Program-made: the position numbers and the translations under genes
Source: a bacterium
GTDB lineage: Bacteria > Cyanobacteriota > Vampirovibrionia > Obscuribacterales > Obscuribacteraceae
DNA: 21,175 nt
Direction: 5' to 3'
Assembly (NCBI GenBank): GCA_030431355.1
Contig: JAUIJG010000029.1
Span: 1-21,175, forward strand
Shown here: in pieces, positions 13,125-21,175 of the stretch
Numbering within the stretch: the first letter of the stretch is position 1
Layout: the number at the start of each line of letters is the position of its first letter
The notes under the pieces: generated by a model
Database searches by the model: none
What the model was told of the DNA's origin: nothing
The model's input: only the letters and a program-made list of their open reading frames with translations

Positions 13125-15716
13125 TTGGCCGATTCGACCACCTACGCCAATATCGCGCTTGATATAGAAGCCAGAGAGCTTCGGGATCGGCTTTTCGCCT
13201 ATCAGATTCCCGAGCATCTATGTGATGACGTTTTCATCGGCTCCCAGGTGCTCGTGCCTTTCGGGAATCAAAACTCCATAGGGGGCTATGTGGTGTCGAT
13301 CACGGATCGCAGACCACCGGACCTGAAAAGAATCAGAAATATCAGCGAAGTCATTGACAATACCCCGCTTTTTGATGATGCCTACATAGACTTTCTCAAC
13401 TGGCTGGCTTTCACATCCTGCGCCAGCCTGGCAGACGTCATCGCCGCCGCCCTGCCTTCATTTCTAGCACCAAGATTGAAGCGGAAAATTCGCCTGACCG
13501 AAGCAGGTCTAAAATTGAACCCGCTCTCTCTACACCCCAGAGAAGCATTAATGCTTGAGCTGGTCAAAGCGGGAAAGAAAAATGAGTTGGCTATCTCAAG
13601 CCTGAAGCAGCGCTATCTGAAAAAGACCGGCGAAAATCAAGCTTCCTTTTATAGACATGTCAACAATCTCAAGAAAGCTTCTCTTGTTGAAGCAGTGACA
13701 GATTCCGCCCCGGGTGTGAAGCCAAAAACCATAACAATGGTAGGACCAGGAGAGGAAGAGCCCGAAACGGAACGACAGAAAGCAATTCTAGAAGAGCTTG
13801 AACAAAGCGGCGGAGAGATAAGCCTGAAAGAACTTCTGGAAAACGCGAAAACAACCCATGCCACCGTAAAAAAACTAGCTGAAAAGAAGATCCTCTCACT
13901 TTTCCAGAAAGAGATCCTGAGGGATCCCATGCCCGGCATAAAACTGGAGAAAAAACTTCCCGGTAAAGACGAGATAAATCTCACCGAGGCACAACAATCT
14001 TGTCTTGAGGTCCTGGAGAAAGATCTTAAAAACGTGCTAGCCAACAAAGACTCTCAGGCCCCGCCGGACGGAAAAGAAGTTGAGCCCTGGCTTCTCCACG
14101 GAGTGACCGGATCCGGTAAAACCGAGGTTTATCTGCGTCTTGTCGATAGGGTTTTAAAATCGGGCTACTCTGCCTTGCTCCTGGTCCCGGAGATAAGTCT
14201 TACTCCCCAGTTAGCCAGCCTGTTGATCAATCGTTTCGGAGAGACCGTGGCGATCTGGCATAGCGCTATCAGCCCGGGAGAGAGACTGGATACCTGGAAA
14301 CGGCTGAAAGAAGGAAAAGCCAGGGTTTTGCTTGGCGCCCGGTCTGCCGTTCTCGCCGACGTCAAAGATCTGGCCCTGATAATCCTTGATGAGGAACACG
14401 ACTCCAGCTACAAACAGACCAGCCCCAGTCCTCGCTACAACGCCAGAAGCGTCGCCCGGGAGAAAGCGAGACGGGAAGGAGCCATGCTGTTGCTGGGTAG
14501 CGCCACCCCGGACCTTGTCACCTATCATCAAGCATCCCGGAACAATGTGGTTCTGGAGTTACCGGAAAGAGTTCATAAACAAGCGATGCCGGCGGTTGAA
14601 GTGGTGGACATGCGGCAGGAGCTGGCTGCCGGCAACCGCTCAATCTTTTCCAAAAACCTGGCCAGAGCCATCGAAGATAGGCTCGAAAAGAAGGAGCAGG
14701 TTATCCTTTTAATGAATAGAAGGGGTTATGCCAGCCATGTCTTCTGCAGAGCCTGCGGCTATGTGGCAAAGTGCCAGAACTGTAGCGTATCCCTTGTTTT
14801 CCACAGACCCAGCGACAAAGCAAGTAGAGCGCTTCCGATCATTGATAGCCTTGAATCCGGTATCAGCCCCGGTTCCAATCAGATCAGGGGCTTTCTAGCC
14901 TGCCACCACTGCGGCATCAGCAAAAATCTCAGTGTAAAGTGCCCGGAATGCCAGAGTCCGTTTTTGAAAGAGTACGGACTTGGTACTCAAAAGGTTGAAG
15001 AGACGATAAAAGAACAATTTGCAGGAGCGAGGACAGTTCGACTGGACAGCGATGTAACCACGAAAAAGGGCGAATTCAAAAGAGTTCTTGACATTTTTAA
15101 CAGAGGTGACGCGGACATTCTGATCGGCACCCAGATGGTGGCCAAGGGACTGGACGTACCCAATGTCACCCTGGTGGGAGTTCTGGCAGCCGATGCCTCA
15201 CTAAACATGCCGGACTACAGGAGCACCGAACGCGGCTACCAACTGCTCAGCCAGGTGGCCGGTAGAGCAGGCCGGGGCGTCCGAGAAGGAAGCGTGATTT
15301 TCCAGACCTACAATCCGGAGCTGGAGATATTCGGCTGGGCCAAGAAGCATGATTTCAATAGTTTTTTCAAAGCAGAGCTTGAAAACAGACGGGAATTTTC
15401 CTATCCACCATTTAGCCGGATTCTAAGAATAATAGTCTCCGGACCGATTGTGGAGGATGTGGAGAAAGAATGCGAGACGCTTGCAGGCGAGCTTCGCCAG
15501 CTTCTTGAAAGCGAAGAAGCAAATACGGACTGCCAGATTCTAGGACCTGCACCATGCATCATAGAACGGCTCAGAGGCAGCTACCGATACCATCTTCTTA
15601 TGAAGATCATCGACAATAACCTGTTCTTAGAAGGGCTTCTGGGCTATCTGAGAGTACGAAAAAACAAATTGGAAGTGCGTACCATAGTCGATGTCGACGC
15701 CCTCGACCTACTCTAA
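13125..15716 (+). CDS. priA: Primosomal replication restart helicase PriA
   Basis: PriA recognises stalled forks and reloads the replicative helicase. The 863-residue protein has an N-terminal 3'-end-binding domain (about 5-105), a winged-helix and linker region (about 130-280, longer and more charged than usual), and an SF2 helicase core. The core shows Walker A GVTGSGKT (326-333), DEEH (422-425), LLLGSATPD (456-464) and GRAGR (713-717). Eight zinc-binding cysteines are present: C541, C544, C550, C553, C593, C596, C606 and C609. Between C553 and C593 an extra stretch of about 25 residues separates the two halves of the zinc module. The start is TTG 13125. An in-frame stop lies just upstream at 13116, and the ATGs at 13111 and 13115 are in other frames, so no longer start exists. 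It probably shares the HNH promoter and leads into the LPS genes 51 bases downstream. Confidence 0.97.
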   Translation: MADSTTYANIALDIEARELRDRLFAYQIPEHLCDDVFIGSQVLVPFGNQNSIGGYVVSITDRRPPDLKRIRNISEVIDNTPLFDDAYIDFLNWLAFTSCASLADVIAAALPSFLAPRLKRKIRLTEAGLKLNPLSLHPREALMLELVKAGKKNELAISSLKQRYLKKTGENQASFYRHVNNLKKASLVEAVTDSAPGVKPKTITMVGPGEEEPETERQKAILEELEQSGGEISLKELLENAKTTHATVKKLAEKKILSLFQKEILRDPMPGIKLEKKLPGKDEINLTEAQQSCLEVLEKDLKNVLANKDSQAPPDGKEVEPWLLHGVTGSGKTEVYLRLVDRVLKSGYSALLLVPEISLTPQLASLLINRFGETVAIWHSAISPGERLDTWKRLKEGKARVLLGARSAVLADVKDLALIILDEEHDSSYKQTSPSPRYNARSVAREKARREGAMLLLGSATPDLVTYHQASRNNVVLELPERVHKQAMPAVEVVDMRQELAAGNRSIFSKNLARAIEDRLEKKEQVILLMNRRGYASHVFCRACGYVAKCQNCSVSLVFHRPSDKASRALPIIDSLESGISPGSNQIRGFLACHHCGISKNLSVKCPECQSPFLKEYGLGTQKVEETIKEQFAGARTVRLDSDVTTKKGEFKRVLDIFNRGDADILIGTQMVAKGLDVPNVTLVGVLAADASLNMPDYRSTERGYQLLSQVAGRAGRGVREGSVIFQTYNPELEIFGWAKKHDFNSFFKAELENRREFSYPPFSRILRIIVSGPIVEDVEKECETLAGELRQLLESEEANTDCQILGPAPCIIERLRGSYRYHLLMKIIDNNLFLEGLLGYLRVRKNKLEVRTIVDVDALDLL

Positions 15717-15767
15717 GTTTTTTTATAAGTGTTCGACCTTTTATAGAATTGTTATCCGGTAATAGAT

Positions 15768-17105
15768 ATGATCAGTACCTTCAGCTCTAGCTCCAATGAA
15801 GCCCCTCAAGTGATACCGATCTATCAAATAGGCTTAGGATTAGTATTGGTCCTCATCGGACCTTTTCTTTTGCTGCGAAAAAAAACAAGAGCAGGAATTT
15901 TTGAGAAATTAGGATTCGTACCTTCCGAAATCAAGACAAAAGCAGACGACCTGGCCGGCTGTATCTGGATACATGCTGTTTCGGTAGGAGAATTCAATGC
16001 GGTCTTTCCCCTTGTTAAGAAACTGAAAGAAGAGCTTCCTGATACACCGTTGGCGATATCAACCACCACTGCTACCGGTCAGAGTATCGCCCGTGACAAA
16101 ACAAAAGATTTAGCCACCATCTTTTACTTTCCCTTCGATCTTCCGTTCTGCTTCAATCCCTGGTTTGAAGCACTCAGACCGTCAATGGCAGTTATCGTTG
16201 AAACGGAGATTTGGCCCGGATTTATTCAGGAGTGCCAGAAAAGAAGTATTCCTCTCGTTTCGGTGAACGCAAGAATTTCTCCGAACTCTTTCAAGTGGTA
16301 TCACCGCTTCCGCTTTTTCTTCGGACCATTGCTAAAAATGTTTACCAGAGTAGGCGTACAAACCAGAAGTGAGTTCGAGCGATTCGTACAAATAGGCTCC
16401 TTCCAGGAGCGTACTGAAATCCTGGGCAACATTAAACTGGACGGTTTAACCGCCATGGCTGGCGCGGACAGGAAAGAATTGCGCAAAAAGCTTAACATCA
16501 AAGAAGATGATTTTGTCATAGTCGCGGGCTCCACCCACGAAGGAGAAGAGCTTGCCATGCTTCAAGTGATTGAAGCATTAAAGACCGAGAGCAGAGCGGA
16601 TGAAAACCGGAATAAATCCGTCCGATTGATCATCGCCCCCAGGCACCCGGAACGATTTGATAGAGCGGCCACCATCATCAGCCAGAGTGGATACAAACTG
16701 AAACGGTTTTCAAAAGAGGAACAGTTCGGCAATGAGGAAGGTGAAGTTTATTTGCTGGATGCCCTGGGCCAACTGACCGGATTCTATTCATTAGCTTCAA
16801 TTGCCTTCGTGGGCGGTACCATCGCTCCAATAGGCGGACACAATGTGGCCGAGCCTTATGCGTATAGCGTACCGGTCTGTTGTGGACCAAACATCCAGAA
16901 AACAAAGGATATCGCCTACGCCCTTATGGAGACAGGAGCCCTTTTGCTGGCCAATAATGTCGAAGAGTTGAGCGAGAAAGTAAAAGAGGTTTATCTAAAC
17001 GAAGGCGCCGCCCTTGAAATTGGGGAAAAGGGCTCTCGCTGGTTGAAAGAGAATCAAGGCGCCGTGGACAGAGCATTCCAAATGATAGAGTCGGTGGCCA
17101 AATGA
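15768..17105 (+). CDS. waaA: 3-deoxy-D-manno-octulosonic acid (Kdo) transferase
   Basis: WaaA (KdtA) transfers Kdo from CMP-Kdo to lipid IVA on the cytoplasmic face of the inner membrane. The 445-residue GT30 enzyme has an N-terminal membrane anchor (about 16-36), then WIHAVSVGE (67-75) with E75 matching the proposed catalytic base. VETEIWPG lies at 144-151, followed by VSVNARIS. The C-terminal nucleotide-binding half has GSTHEGEE, APRHPERF and the late FVGGTIAPIGGHNVAEP. Whether one or more Kdo residues are added cannot be told. No convincing ribosome binding site precedes the ATG, and the gene follows priA by 51 bases with a T-run in between. Its TGA overlaps the lpxK start (ATGA). Confidence 0.96.
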   Translation: MISTFSSSSNEAPQVIPIYQIGLGLVLVLIGPFLLLRKKTRAGIFEKLGFVPSEIKTKADDLAGCIWIHAVSVGEFNAVFPLVKKLKEELPDTPLAISTTTATGQSIARDKTKDLATIFYFPFDLPFCFNPWFEALRPSMAVIVETEIWPGFIQECQKRSIPLVSVNARISPNSFKWYHRFRFFFGPLLKMFTRVGVQTRSEFERFVQIGSFQERTEILGNIKLDGLTAMAGADRKELRKKLNIKEDDFVIVAGSTHEGEELAMLQVIEALKTESRADENRNKSVRLIIAPRHPERFDRAATIISQSGYKLKRFSKEEQFGNEEGEVYLLDALGQLTGFYSLASIAFVGGTIAPIGGHNVAEPYAYSVPVCCGPNIQKTKDIAYALMETGALLLANNVEELSEKVKEVYLNEGAALEIGEKGSRWLKENQGAVDRAFQMIESVAK

Positions 17106-18196
17106 ATGTTCCGGAATCGAAAGCGATAAGAAAGATACTCGGCCCCGCTGCCTTCATATATGGTATCGGAGCTTCTCTCAAAATGCAGCTTTATGACCAG
17201 AAAATTTTTACTCCGGCAAAACTTCCTGTGCCGGTGGTAAGTATCGGAAACATCACTGTCGGCGGAACAGGAAAGACTCCCATAACCATAGACCTGGCCA
17301 ATCGCCTGACAGCGCAGGGAAAAAAAGTCGGTATTCTTAGTAGAGGGTATAAAAGAAAATCCAGTGCCGACCAGGTTGTTGTTTCAGACGGCAAACAGAT
17401 ATTAGCCAGCTGTGAAGATGCAGGAGACGAACCTTATCTTATGGCACTCTCCTGTAAAAATGCCGTGGTTATCTCAGGGGCTTCCAGGGTGGACACGGGC
17501 AGAACAGCAATAGAGAGCTACGGTTGCGACATCTTACTTCTCGACGATGGCTTCCAACATGTGAAACTGGATAGGGAGCGCAACATTGTTTTAATAGATT
17601 ACGCAGATAGCCTGGACGAGGAGGCAGTTCTGCCGGCAGGTCGCCTGAGAGAACCCCTGGCCGGTCTTAAGAGAGCGACAGAGATTATTATCACCAAAGT
17701 ACCAGAACAAGCGGATGAACTGCACCTGGGTAAATTGCGAAAAGCCGTCACCGGCAGCCTGGAGGAAACCAATTCCAGCCCACCGGAATTCTTCTATTCC
17801 AGATTCAAGCCGAGCCTACTCCGCAACACTTATGAGGAGCTGACCCTGGACAGTCTAGCCGGTGCCAAAGTGATCTCTTTGAGCGGAATAGCGCGACCGG
17901 AATCTTTTCACGACATGGTCCGGGATCTCGGTTTTCAGATAGTAGATAAGCTAACCTATGAAGATCATCACTGGTTCGACCAGAGTGACAGGGACAAGCT
18001 TGAGAAGAGCCTGGAAGAAAACGAAGCCGCATTTGTTCTGACAACGGAAAAGGATCTTGTCCGGCTCAACCTGAAAGAAGAGCTAGCGAGAAGAACTTTT
18101 GCCATAGCGCTCTCCACCGAGTGGATAGGGCGGATGCCTGATTTTAGTGGTTTAGACAAGCCCGGTGAGAATACCGCAGAGACGAAAAATGCCTGA
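17102..18196 (+). CDS. lpxK: Tetraacyldisaccharide 4'-kinase
   Basis: LpxK adds the 4'-phosphate to the lipid A disaccharide, giving lipid IVA, the substrate of the WaaA encoded just upstream. The 364-residue membrane-associated P-loop kinase shows SIGNITVGGTGKTP (47-60, Walker A GGTGKT at 54-59), GILSRGYKRKS (78-88), ASRVDTG (127-133) and DDGFQHVKLDR (148-158), all family signatures. TTEKDLVRL near residue 318 matches the conserved C-terminal TxKD. Its ATG overlaps the waaA stop by four bases, so the two are translationally coupled. Its stop overlaps the next gene by eight bases. Confidence 0.96.
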   Translation: MNVPESKAIRKILGPAAFIYGIGASLKMQLYDQKIFTPAKLPVPVVSIGNITVGGTGKTPITIDLANRLTAQGKKVGILSRGYKRKSSADQVVVSDGKQILASCEDAGDEPYLMALSCKNAVVISGASRVDTGRTAIESYGCDILLLDDGFQHVKLDRERNIVLIDYADSLDEEAVLPAGRLREPLAGLKRATEIIITKVPEQADELHLGKLRKAVTGSLEETNSSPPEFFYSRFKPSLLRNTYEELTLDSLAGAKVISLSGIARPESFHDMVRDLGFQIVDKLTYEDHHWFDQSDRDKLEKSLEENEAAFVLTTEKDLVRLNLKEELARRTFAIALSTEWIGRMPDFSGLDKPGENTAETKNA

Positions 18197-19247
18197 ACAA
18201 AGCACACTGGTAACGTCTTCCGATGAGGTGAGAAAGATTCTTGTAATCCGCTATCGCTTTCTCGGTGATACCATCCTCACTGTGCCGTTTTTGAGAAACC
18301 TCAAGTACGCCTATCCCGATGCAAAAATTGATATGCTTGTCGGTCCGGTCAGCGGAGAAGTTTTATCTGGTTGTCCCTATGTCGACGAATTCATCGAATA
18401 CGACACCACCAGATTTCATAAGTATGACAGCGGCAAAGGAGAAAAGCGTAGCTTTTTCTCTTACCTGGCTGACTTCCGTTCCCGGCGATATGACCTGGTC
18501 TTCGTCCTAAAACGATCCTGGACTTCGGCATTATTGGCCATGGCCACCGGAGCCAAATACAGAGTCGGATATGCCACCGAGGGCCGCTCCGTGCTGCTCA
18601 GCCATCCAGTTAAATTCGACACCAATATACATGAGGTGGAATCGCTTCTTGATGTAGCCAGAGCCGCCGGAATCCAAATAAAAGACACTTATCTGGAAGC
18701 CTGGATTTCAGAAGCGGAGAAAACTGCGATTCACGCCAAAATCCCCTCCTTGAAAGACTGTAAAAAAAGAGTTCTGGTGCATGCCGCCGCCGCCCACCCG
18801 GACAAACTATATCCCCTTGCTCTCTGGGCCGAACTGGTGAAAAAGTTGGGCAATAATCACGGCTTTACGCCATTCTTCACGGGAGCGGCCCAGGACAGAC
18901 AGGTGTATGAGGAGCTCAGCAATTCTTCTCAGATCAAAAGTGTTAATATGGCAGGAGAGTTATCTATTAGAGAGAGTATGGCATTGTATAGTGAAATGGA
19001 TCTGGCAATATGTGTGGATTCCGGGCCTGCTCATCTTGCGGCAGCCACTGGAGTACCAACATATACCCTGTTCGGACCCACAGATCCGATCAGATGGGCT
19101 CCACGCGGAAACAATTGCCAGGCAATTTTCGACAATACTTTGAGTTGTCGCCCCTGTAACTATAGGAAAACATGTCAAAATAGAGAATGTCTGACTGAGT
19201 TAGATCCGGACTCTATCATCGAAACTATGGCAGTGAATTTGCGGTGA
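18189..19247 (+). CDS. LPS heptosyltransferase family protein (GT9, WaaF/WaaC-like)
   Basis: This 352-residue protein is a GT-B glycosyltransferase of family 9. Members transfer L-glycero-D-manno-heptose from ADP-heptose to the Kdo-lipid A inner core at the cytoplasmic face. The N terminus has ILVIRYRFLGDTILTVPFLR (17-36), the acceptor-side start typical of the family. The C-terminal half has VHAAAAHPDKLYP, DSGPAHLAAATGVP and LFGPTDPIRWAP, and it ends with a cysteine cluster (CRPC, then C and CL) also seen in WaaF-like proteins. The frame can begin at GTG 18165, but ATG 18189 gives the normal N terminus and an eight-base overlap with lpxK. I cannot assign WaaC, WaaF or another GT9 activity from sequence alone. 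Confidence 0.92.
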   Translation: MPEQSTLVTSSDEVRKILVIRYRFLGDTILTVPFLRNLKYAYPDAKIDMLVGPVSGEVLSGCPYVDEFIEYDTTRFHKYDSGKGEKRSFFSYLADFRSRRYDLVFVLKRSWTSALLAMATGAKYRVGYATEGRSVLLSHPVKFDTNIHEVESLLDVARAAGIQIKDTYLEAWISEAEKTAIHAKIPSLKDCKKRVLVHAAAAHPDKLYPLALWAELVKKLGNNHGFTPFFTGAAQDRQVYEELSNSSQIKSVNMAGELSIRESMALYSEMDLAICVDSGPAHLAAATGVPTYTLFGPTDPIRWAPRGNNCQAIFDNTLSCRPCNYRKTCQNRECLTELDPDSIIETMAVNLR

Positions 19248-19307
19248 CCATCTAAATTGCGCGCAGAGCCAGAATTTCGCCCCCTGGTATTTCCTGAGGA
19301 GAAAACC

Positions 19308-20489
19308 ATGATCCAATCAAAAATCTATCTGACGACAGTTCTAGCTCTGTCTTTATCGATCACTTACCTGCCGGCAATGGCAGCCAGTCCTCAGAAAGAC
19401 GCAAACGCCGGCGCCAGTGTAAAAGGGCAAGCGAACTCCTGGCCCAAGTGGTTTTATTACGACCAGCTGGGATTGAGAGAATGGAACAAGGGCGAGAGAC
19501 CAAGAGCCAAACAGTACTTCGAGCAAGCATTCCGCATCGCCTCGAGCAGCTTGCATGGACAACCCAAAGACCCGGTTACAGCCAGACGGTTGAAAGAATT
19601 CATTAAGCACCAGACTTTCCTGATCAGCTATTTCGAGCCGATTCCCCCCAATTCCCACGGACCCAACGTAACCCAGCACGAAATTTTAGCCAGAACCCAC
19701 GAAAAGCAGATTGAAGACACCAATGACAAACTGCGATTTATCGATAGGCTTATCTCCTTCTCCGACTCCGTTCTCGGAAAGACGAACTACCAATCCCAGG
19801 ATTTAAAAAAGCAGAAGAATCTCTTTAGAATGAGAGTGGTTCAGCTCAAAAGAGATGTGGAAAGTTTGAGAAATTGGCCCCATGGCTCCTACGATAATGG
19901 TGGAAGATATAGCCCTTCAGGACCGATTGTGGAGAAGAGCGACGAGAAAAAATTCAAAGCACCAAAATGGTACTCAGGCAGCACCTCCGATAGCTGGAAC
20001 AGAAAGAAAACGGTTGAAACCCAGAGAAGTTCCAGCGCCAGCTCCGCAAGAACAGCGCCGAACGTGAAAACGCCTGACTGGTATTCGAGAAAAGAAGACA
20101 ATAACAGTAAAGTCTACAATCGAGAGTTCAAAGAAGAGAAAGGCACCATGTATGTGGGCGGCAAACCGTTGCCTCGCAGCCAACAGCCGCAATTACCGCG
20201 CCAGGGACTGATTCCGGAAGGAGAAGGACCCCGAGAGTGGGGTCATAATCCCAGACAGTTCAACAAAAACCGTTCCACCAGCCTCTGGGGACAATCCCAG
20301 CAGAAATCGCAGCTGGATTTAAATCAAAGAGACAAAGCGGTTCCCTGGGGTCAGAACAATAAACCTCGCAGCAAAGAGTATCAGGGCTGGGGCAACGGCG
20401 GTTGGACCGATCCTTCCACCAGAAAAATTCCTGGAACGGACAAAAGCCGAGACACCCAGAAGCTCAAGGATTCTGTTGAGTGGAAGTAA
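19308..20489 (+). CDS. Secreted protein of unknown function with WG and PxWYS motifs
   Basis: I do not recognise a family. From the ATG with AGGAG (19297-19301) six bases upstream the protein has 393 residues; the frame extends 17 codons further but without such a site. Residues 1-25 form a clean signal peptide (TTVLALSLSITYLPAMA before A26). Residues 44-80 (WPKWFYYDQLG to YFEQAFRIA) resemble a single TPR-like helix pair, and about 122-187 is charged and probably coiled coil. The second half is disordered, rich in K, R, Q, S and P. It carries two K-(A/T)-P-x-WYS motifs (217-223, 254-260) and four WG pairs (311, 327, 347, 361), two of them WGQ followed by S or N. It follows the heptosyltransferase by 60 bases and overlaps the convergent gene by 26 bases at its 3' end. 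It may bind the cell envelope. Confidence 0.85.
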   Translation: MIQSKIYLTTVLALSLSITYLPAMAASPQKDANAGASVKGQANSWPKWFYYDQLGLREWNKGERPRAKQYFEQAFRIASSSLHGQPKDPVTARRLKEFIKHQTFLISYFEPIPPNSHGPNVTQHEILARTHEKQIEDTNDKLRFIDRLISFSDSVLGKTNYQSQDLKKQKNLFRMRVVQLKRDVESLRNWPHGSYDNGGRYSPSGPIVEKSDEKKFKAPKWYSGSTSDSWNRKKTVETQRSSSASSARTAPNVKTPDWYSRKEDNNSKVYNREFKEEKGTMYVGGKPLPRSQQPQLPRQGLIPEGEGPREWGHNPRQFNKNRSTSLWGQSQQKSQLDLNQRDKAVPWGQNNKPRSKEYQGWGNGGWTDPSTRKIPGTDKSRDTQKLKDSVEWK

Positions 20490-21087
20490 CGAACAGGGAT
20501 TTTGATTCCAAGATCACTGGCAATCCGCGGATTATACAGAAAGCACAGGAAAAATAGACCAGAAACAGAGCCCAGGGATTGAGACCCCAGGCCGCTCCCT
20601 TTTCTGTGTGGGCAGCAATAACCAGACAGAAGGCGAGAGCTTTGGCCACCGCGTAAGAGAATCTGGAGAAGTTGGATGCCACCAGAAATTTCCCGATACC
20701 GGACTGCATCATGGTCTTTTCACCAAAAGCGGTGTAGCCCATCTCACTGGCATGGGAGCGAATGGCATCGACAAAAATGCCGCGCACAACAAACAAAAGA
20801 GGTACCCAGACCGGTATCCACTGTAAGGTGGCGAAGAGGATCCAATAAGCAAGCTCCACCACACGGTCGCCTGCTATATCCAAAATCCCGCCAAGTTTTG
20901 AGGACTGCTTGAGCTTTCGCGCGAAATAACCATCCAGTCCATCGGCCCAGATGATAAATATGGTCAGAAAGAAGACCATCCACAATGTTTGATCATCCGC
21001 CCCCGGCAAAAGGAGAAGGACAAATATAGCCAGCACCACCCGTGATATCGTGATAACGTTGGCTACATTGAATGGCGGCGCTTTCAA
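20464..21087 (-). CDS. CDP-alcohol phosphatidyltransferase (PgsA-like)
   Basis: This 207-residue integral membrane protein should join a CDP-diacylglycerol phosphatidyl group to an alcohol, most likely glycerol-3-phosphate, giving the phosphatidylglycerol precursor. The complete family motif D-x2-DG-x2-AR-x8-G-x3-D-x3-D is present at D49, D52, G53, A56, R57, G66, D70 and D74, within ADGLDGYFARKLK and GGILDIAGD. Hydrophobic segments lie at about 17-47, 77-105, 143-160 and 170-190. The N-terminal FNVANVITISRVV matches the usual PgsA start. The start is TTG 21085-21087, with GAGGAG six bases upstream. gyrB ends 17 bases before it on the same strand. Substrate specificity (PgsA, cardiolipin or phosphatidylserine synthase type) is not settled by sequence alone, so I give no symbol. 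Confidence 0.92.
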   Translation of the reverse strand: MKAPPFNVANVITISRVVLAIFVLLLLPGADDQTLWMVFFLTIFIIWADGLDGYFARKLKQSSKLGGILDIAGDRVVELAYWILFATLQWIPVWVPLLFVVRGIFVDAIRSHASEMGYTAFGEKTMMQSGIGKFLVASNFSRFSYAVAKALAFCLVIAAHTEKGAAWGLNPWALFLVYFSCAFCIIRGLPVILESKSLFVTSTQQNP

Positions 21088-21104
21088 AACCGACTCCTCA
21101 ACAC

Positions 21105-21175
21105 CTACAGGTCAAGGTTGGCGTAGGTAGCGTGTTTCTCGATGAATTCACGGCGGGGAACGATGGCTTCACCCA
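21105..21175 (-). CDS. gyrB: DNA gyrase subunit B, C-terminal end (partial, runs off the window)
   Basis: The minus strand from the right edge reads GEAIVPRREFIEKHATYANL followed by DL and a TAG stop (21105-21107), 22 codons in all; the base pair before it fits a Met codon. This is the extreme C terminus of type IIA topoisomerase B subunits, where E. coli-like GyrB ends with PRREFIE-x-NA then NLDI. The rest of the gene, including the ATPase and TOPRIM domains, lies outside the window. GyrB rather than ParE is the more likely reading but is not certain from 22 residues. Confidence 0.85.
   Translation of the reverse strand, partial: GEAIVPRREFIEKHATYANLDL

Noticed and set aside
15690..15735. 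T-run after the priA stop considered as an intrinsic terminator.
   Set aside because: The nearest stem (GTCGA/TCGAC) is short and nine or more bases from the T-run, so the priA-waaA gap does not clearly hold a terminator.

Overview
The window looks like a chromosomal core region of a Gram-negative-type bacterium with about 50% GC. My best guess at lineage is the non-photosynthetic relatives of Cyanobacteria (Melainabacteria/Vampirovibrionia, perhaps Obscuribacterales). The reasons are the 167-residue HNH protein, which matches a small HNH family I know from cyanobacteria, an S2 protein beginning MPVxSM, and a eukaryotic-type Ser/Thr kinase beside TPR proteins. The lineage is an inference from memory, not a search result. 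I see no phage, transposon, CRISPR array, rRNA or tRNA.

Layout. On the minus strand, hemW (1812-2993) is followed by a membrane-anchored Ser/Thr kinase with a zinc ribbon (76-1656). Diverging from hemW, on the plus strand, are a secreted TPR protein (3085-4281) and a secretin (4455-6548). The secretin meets a long minus-strand block head to head: glmS, frr, pyrH, a small unknown ORF, tsf and rpsB (in reverse order of transcription, 6792-12193). A strong intrinsic terminator (10233-10273) lies between tsf and the small ORF, so what looks like one operon is probably two units: rpsB-tsf and orf-pyrH-frr-glmS. Upstream of rpsB is a 363-base gene-free stretch holding a candidate rpsB promoter and a structured leader on the minus strand, and a good promoter for the divergent HNH gene on the plus strand.

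On the plus strand, the HNH protein (12557-13060), priA (13125-15716), waaA (15768-17105), lpxK (17102-18196) and a GT9 heptosyltransferase (18189-19247) follow closely, with overlaps from waaA onward. They are followed by a secreted protein with WG and PxWYS motifs (19308-20489). At the right edge a CDP-alcohol phosphatidyltransferase (20464-21087, minus) sits 17 bases downstream of the last 22 codons of gyrB (21105-21175).

How they work together. rpsB, tsf, pyrH and frr serve translation and UMP supply. glmS feeds UDP-GlcNAc to peptidoglycan and lipid A. lpxK, waaA and the heptosyltransferase build the lipid A-Kdo-heptose inner core. The secretin and secreted TPR protein imply an outer membrane with an export or pilus channel. 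I did not find an unmistakable new system. The best leads are the tsf-terminator-small ORF-pyrH junction, the rpsB leader, the TPR-secretin pair, the kinase architecture and the WG-motif secreted protein. Four or five genes appear to start at TTG or GTG, and several of the starts given here were moved from the longest possible ORF because of a ribosome binding site or family alignment.
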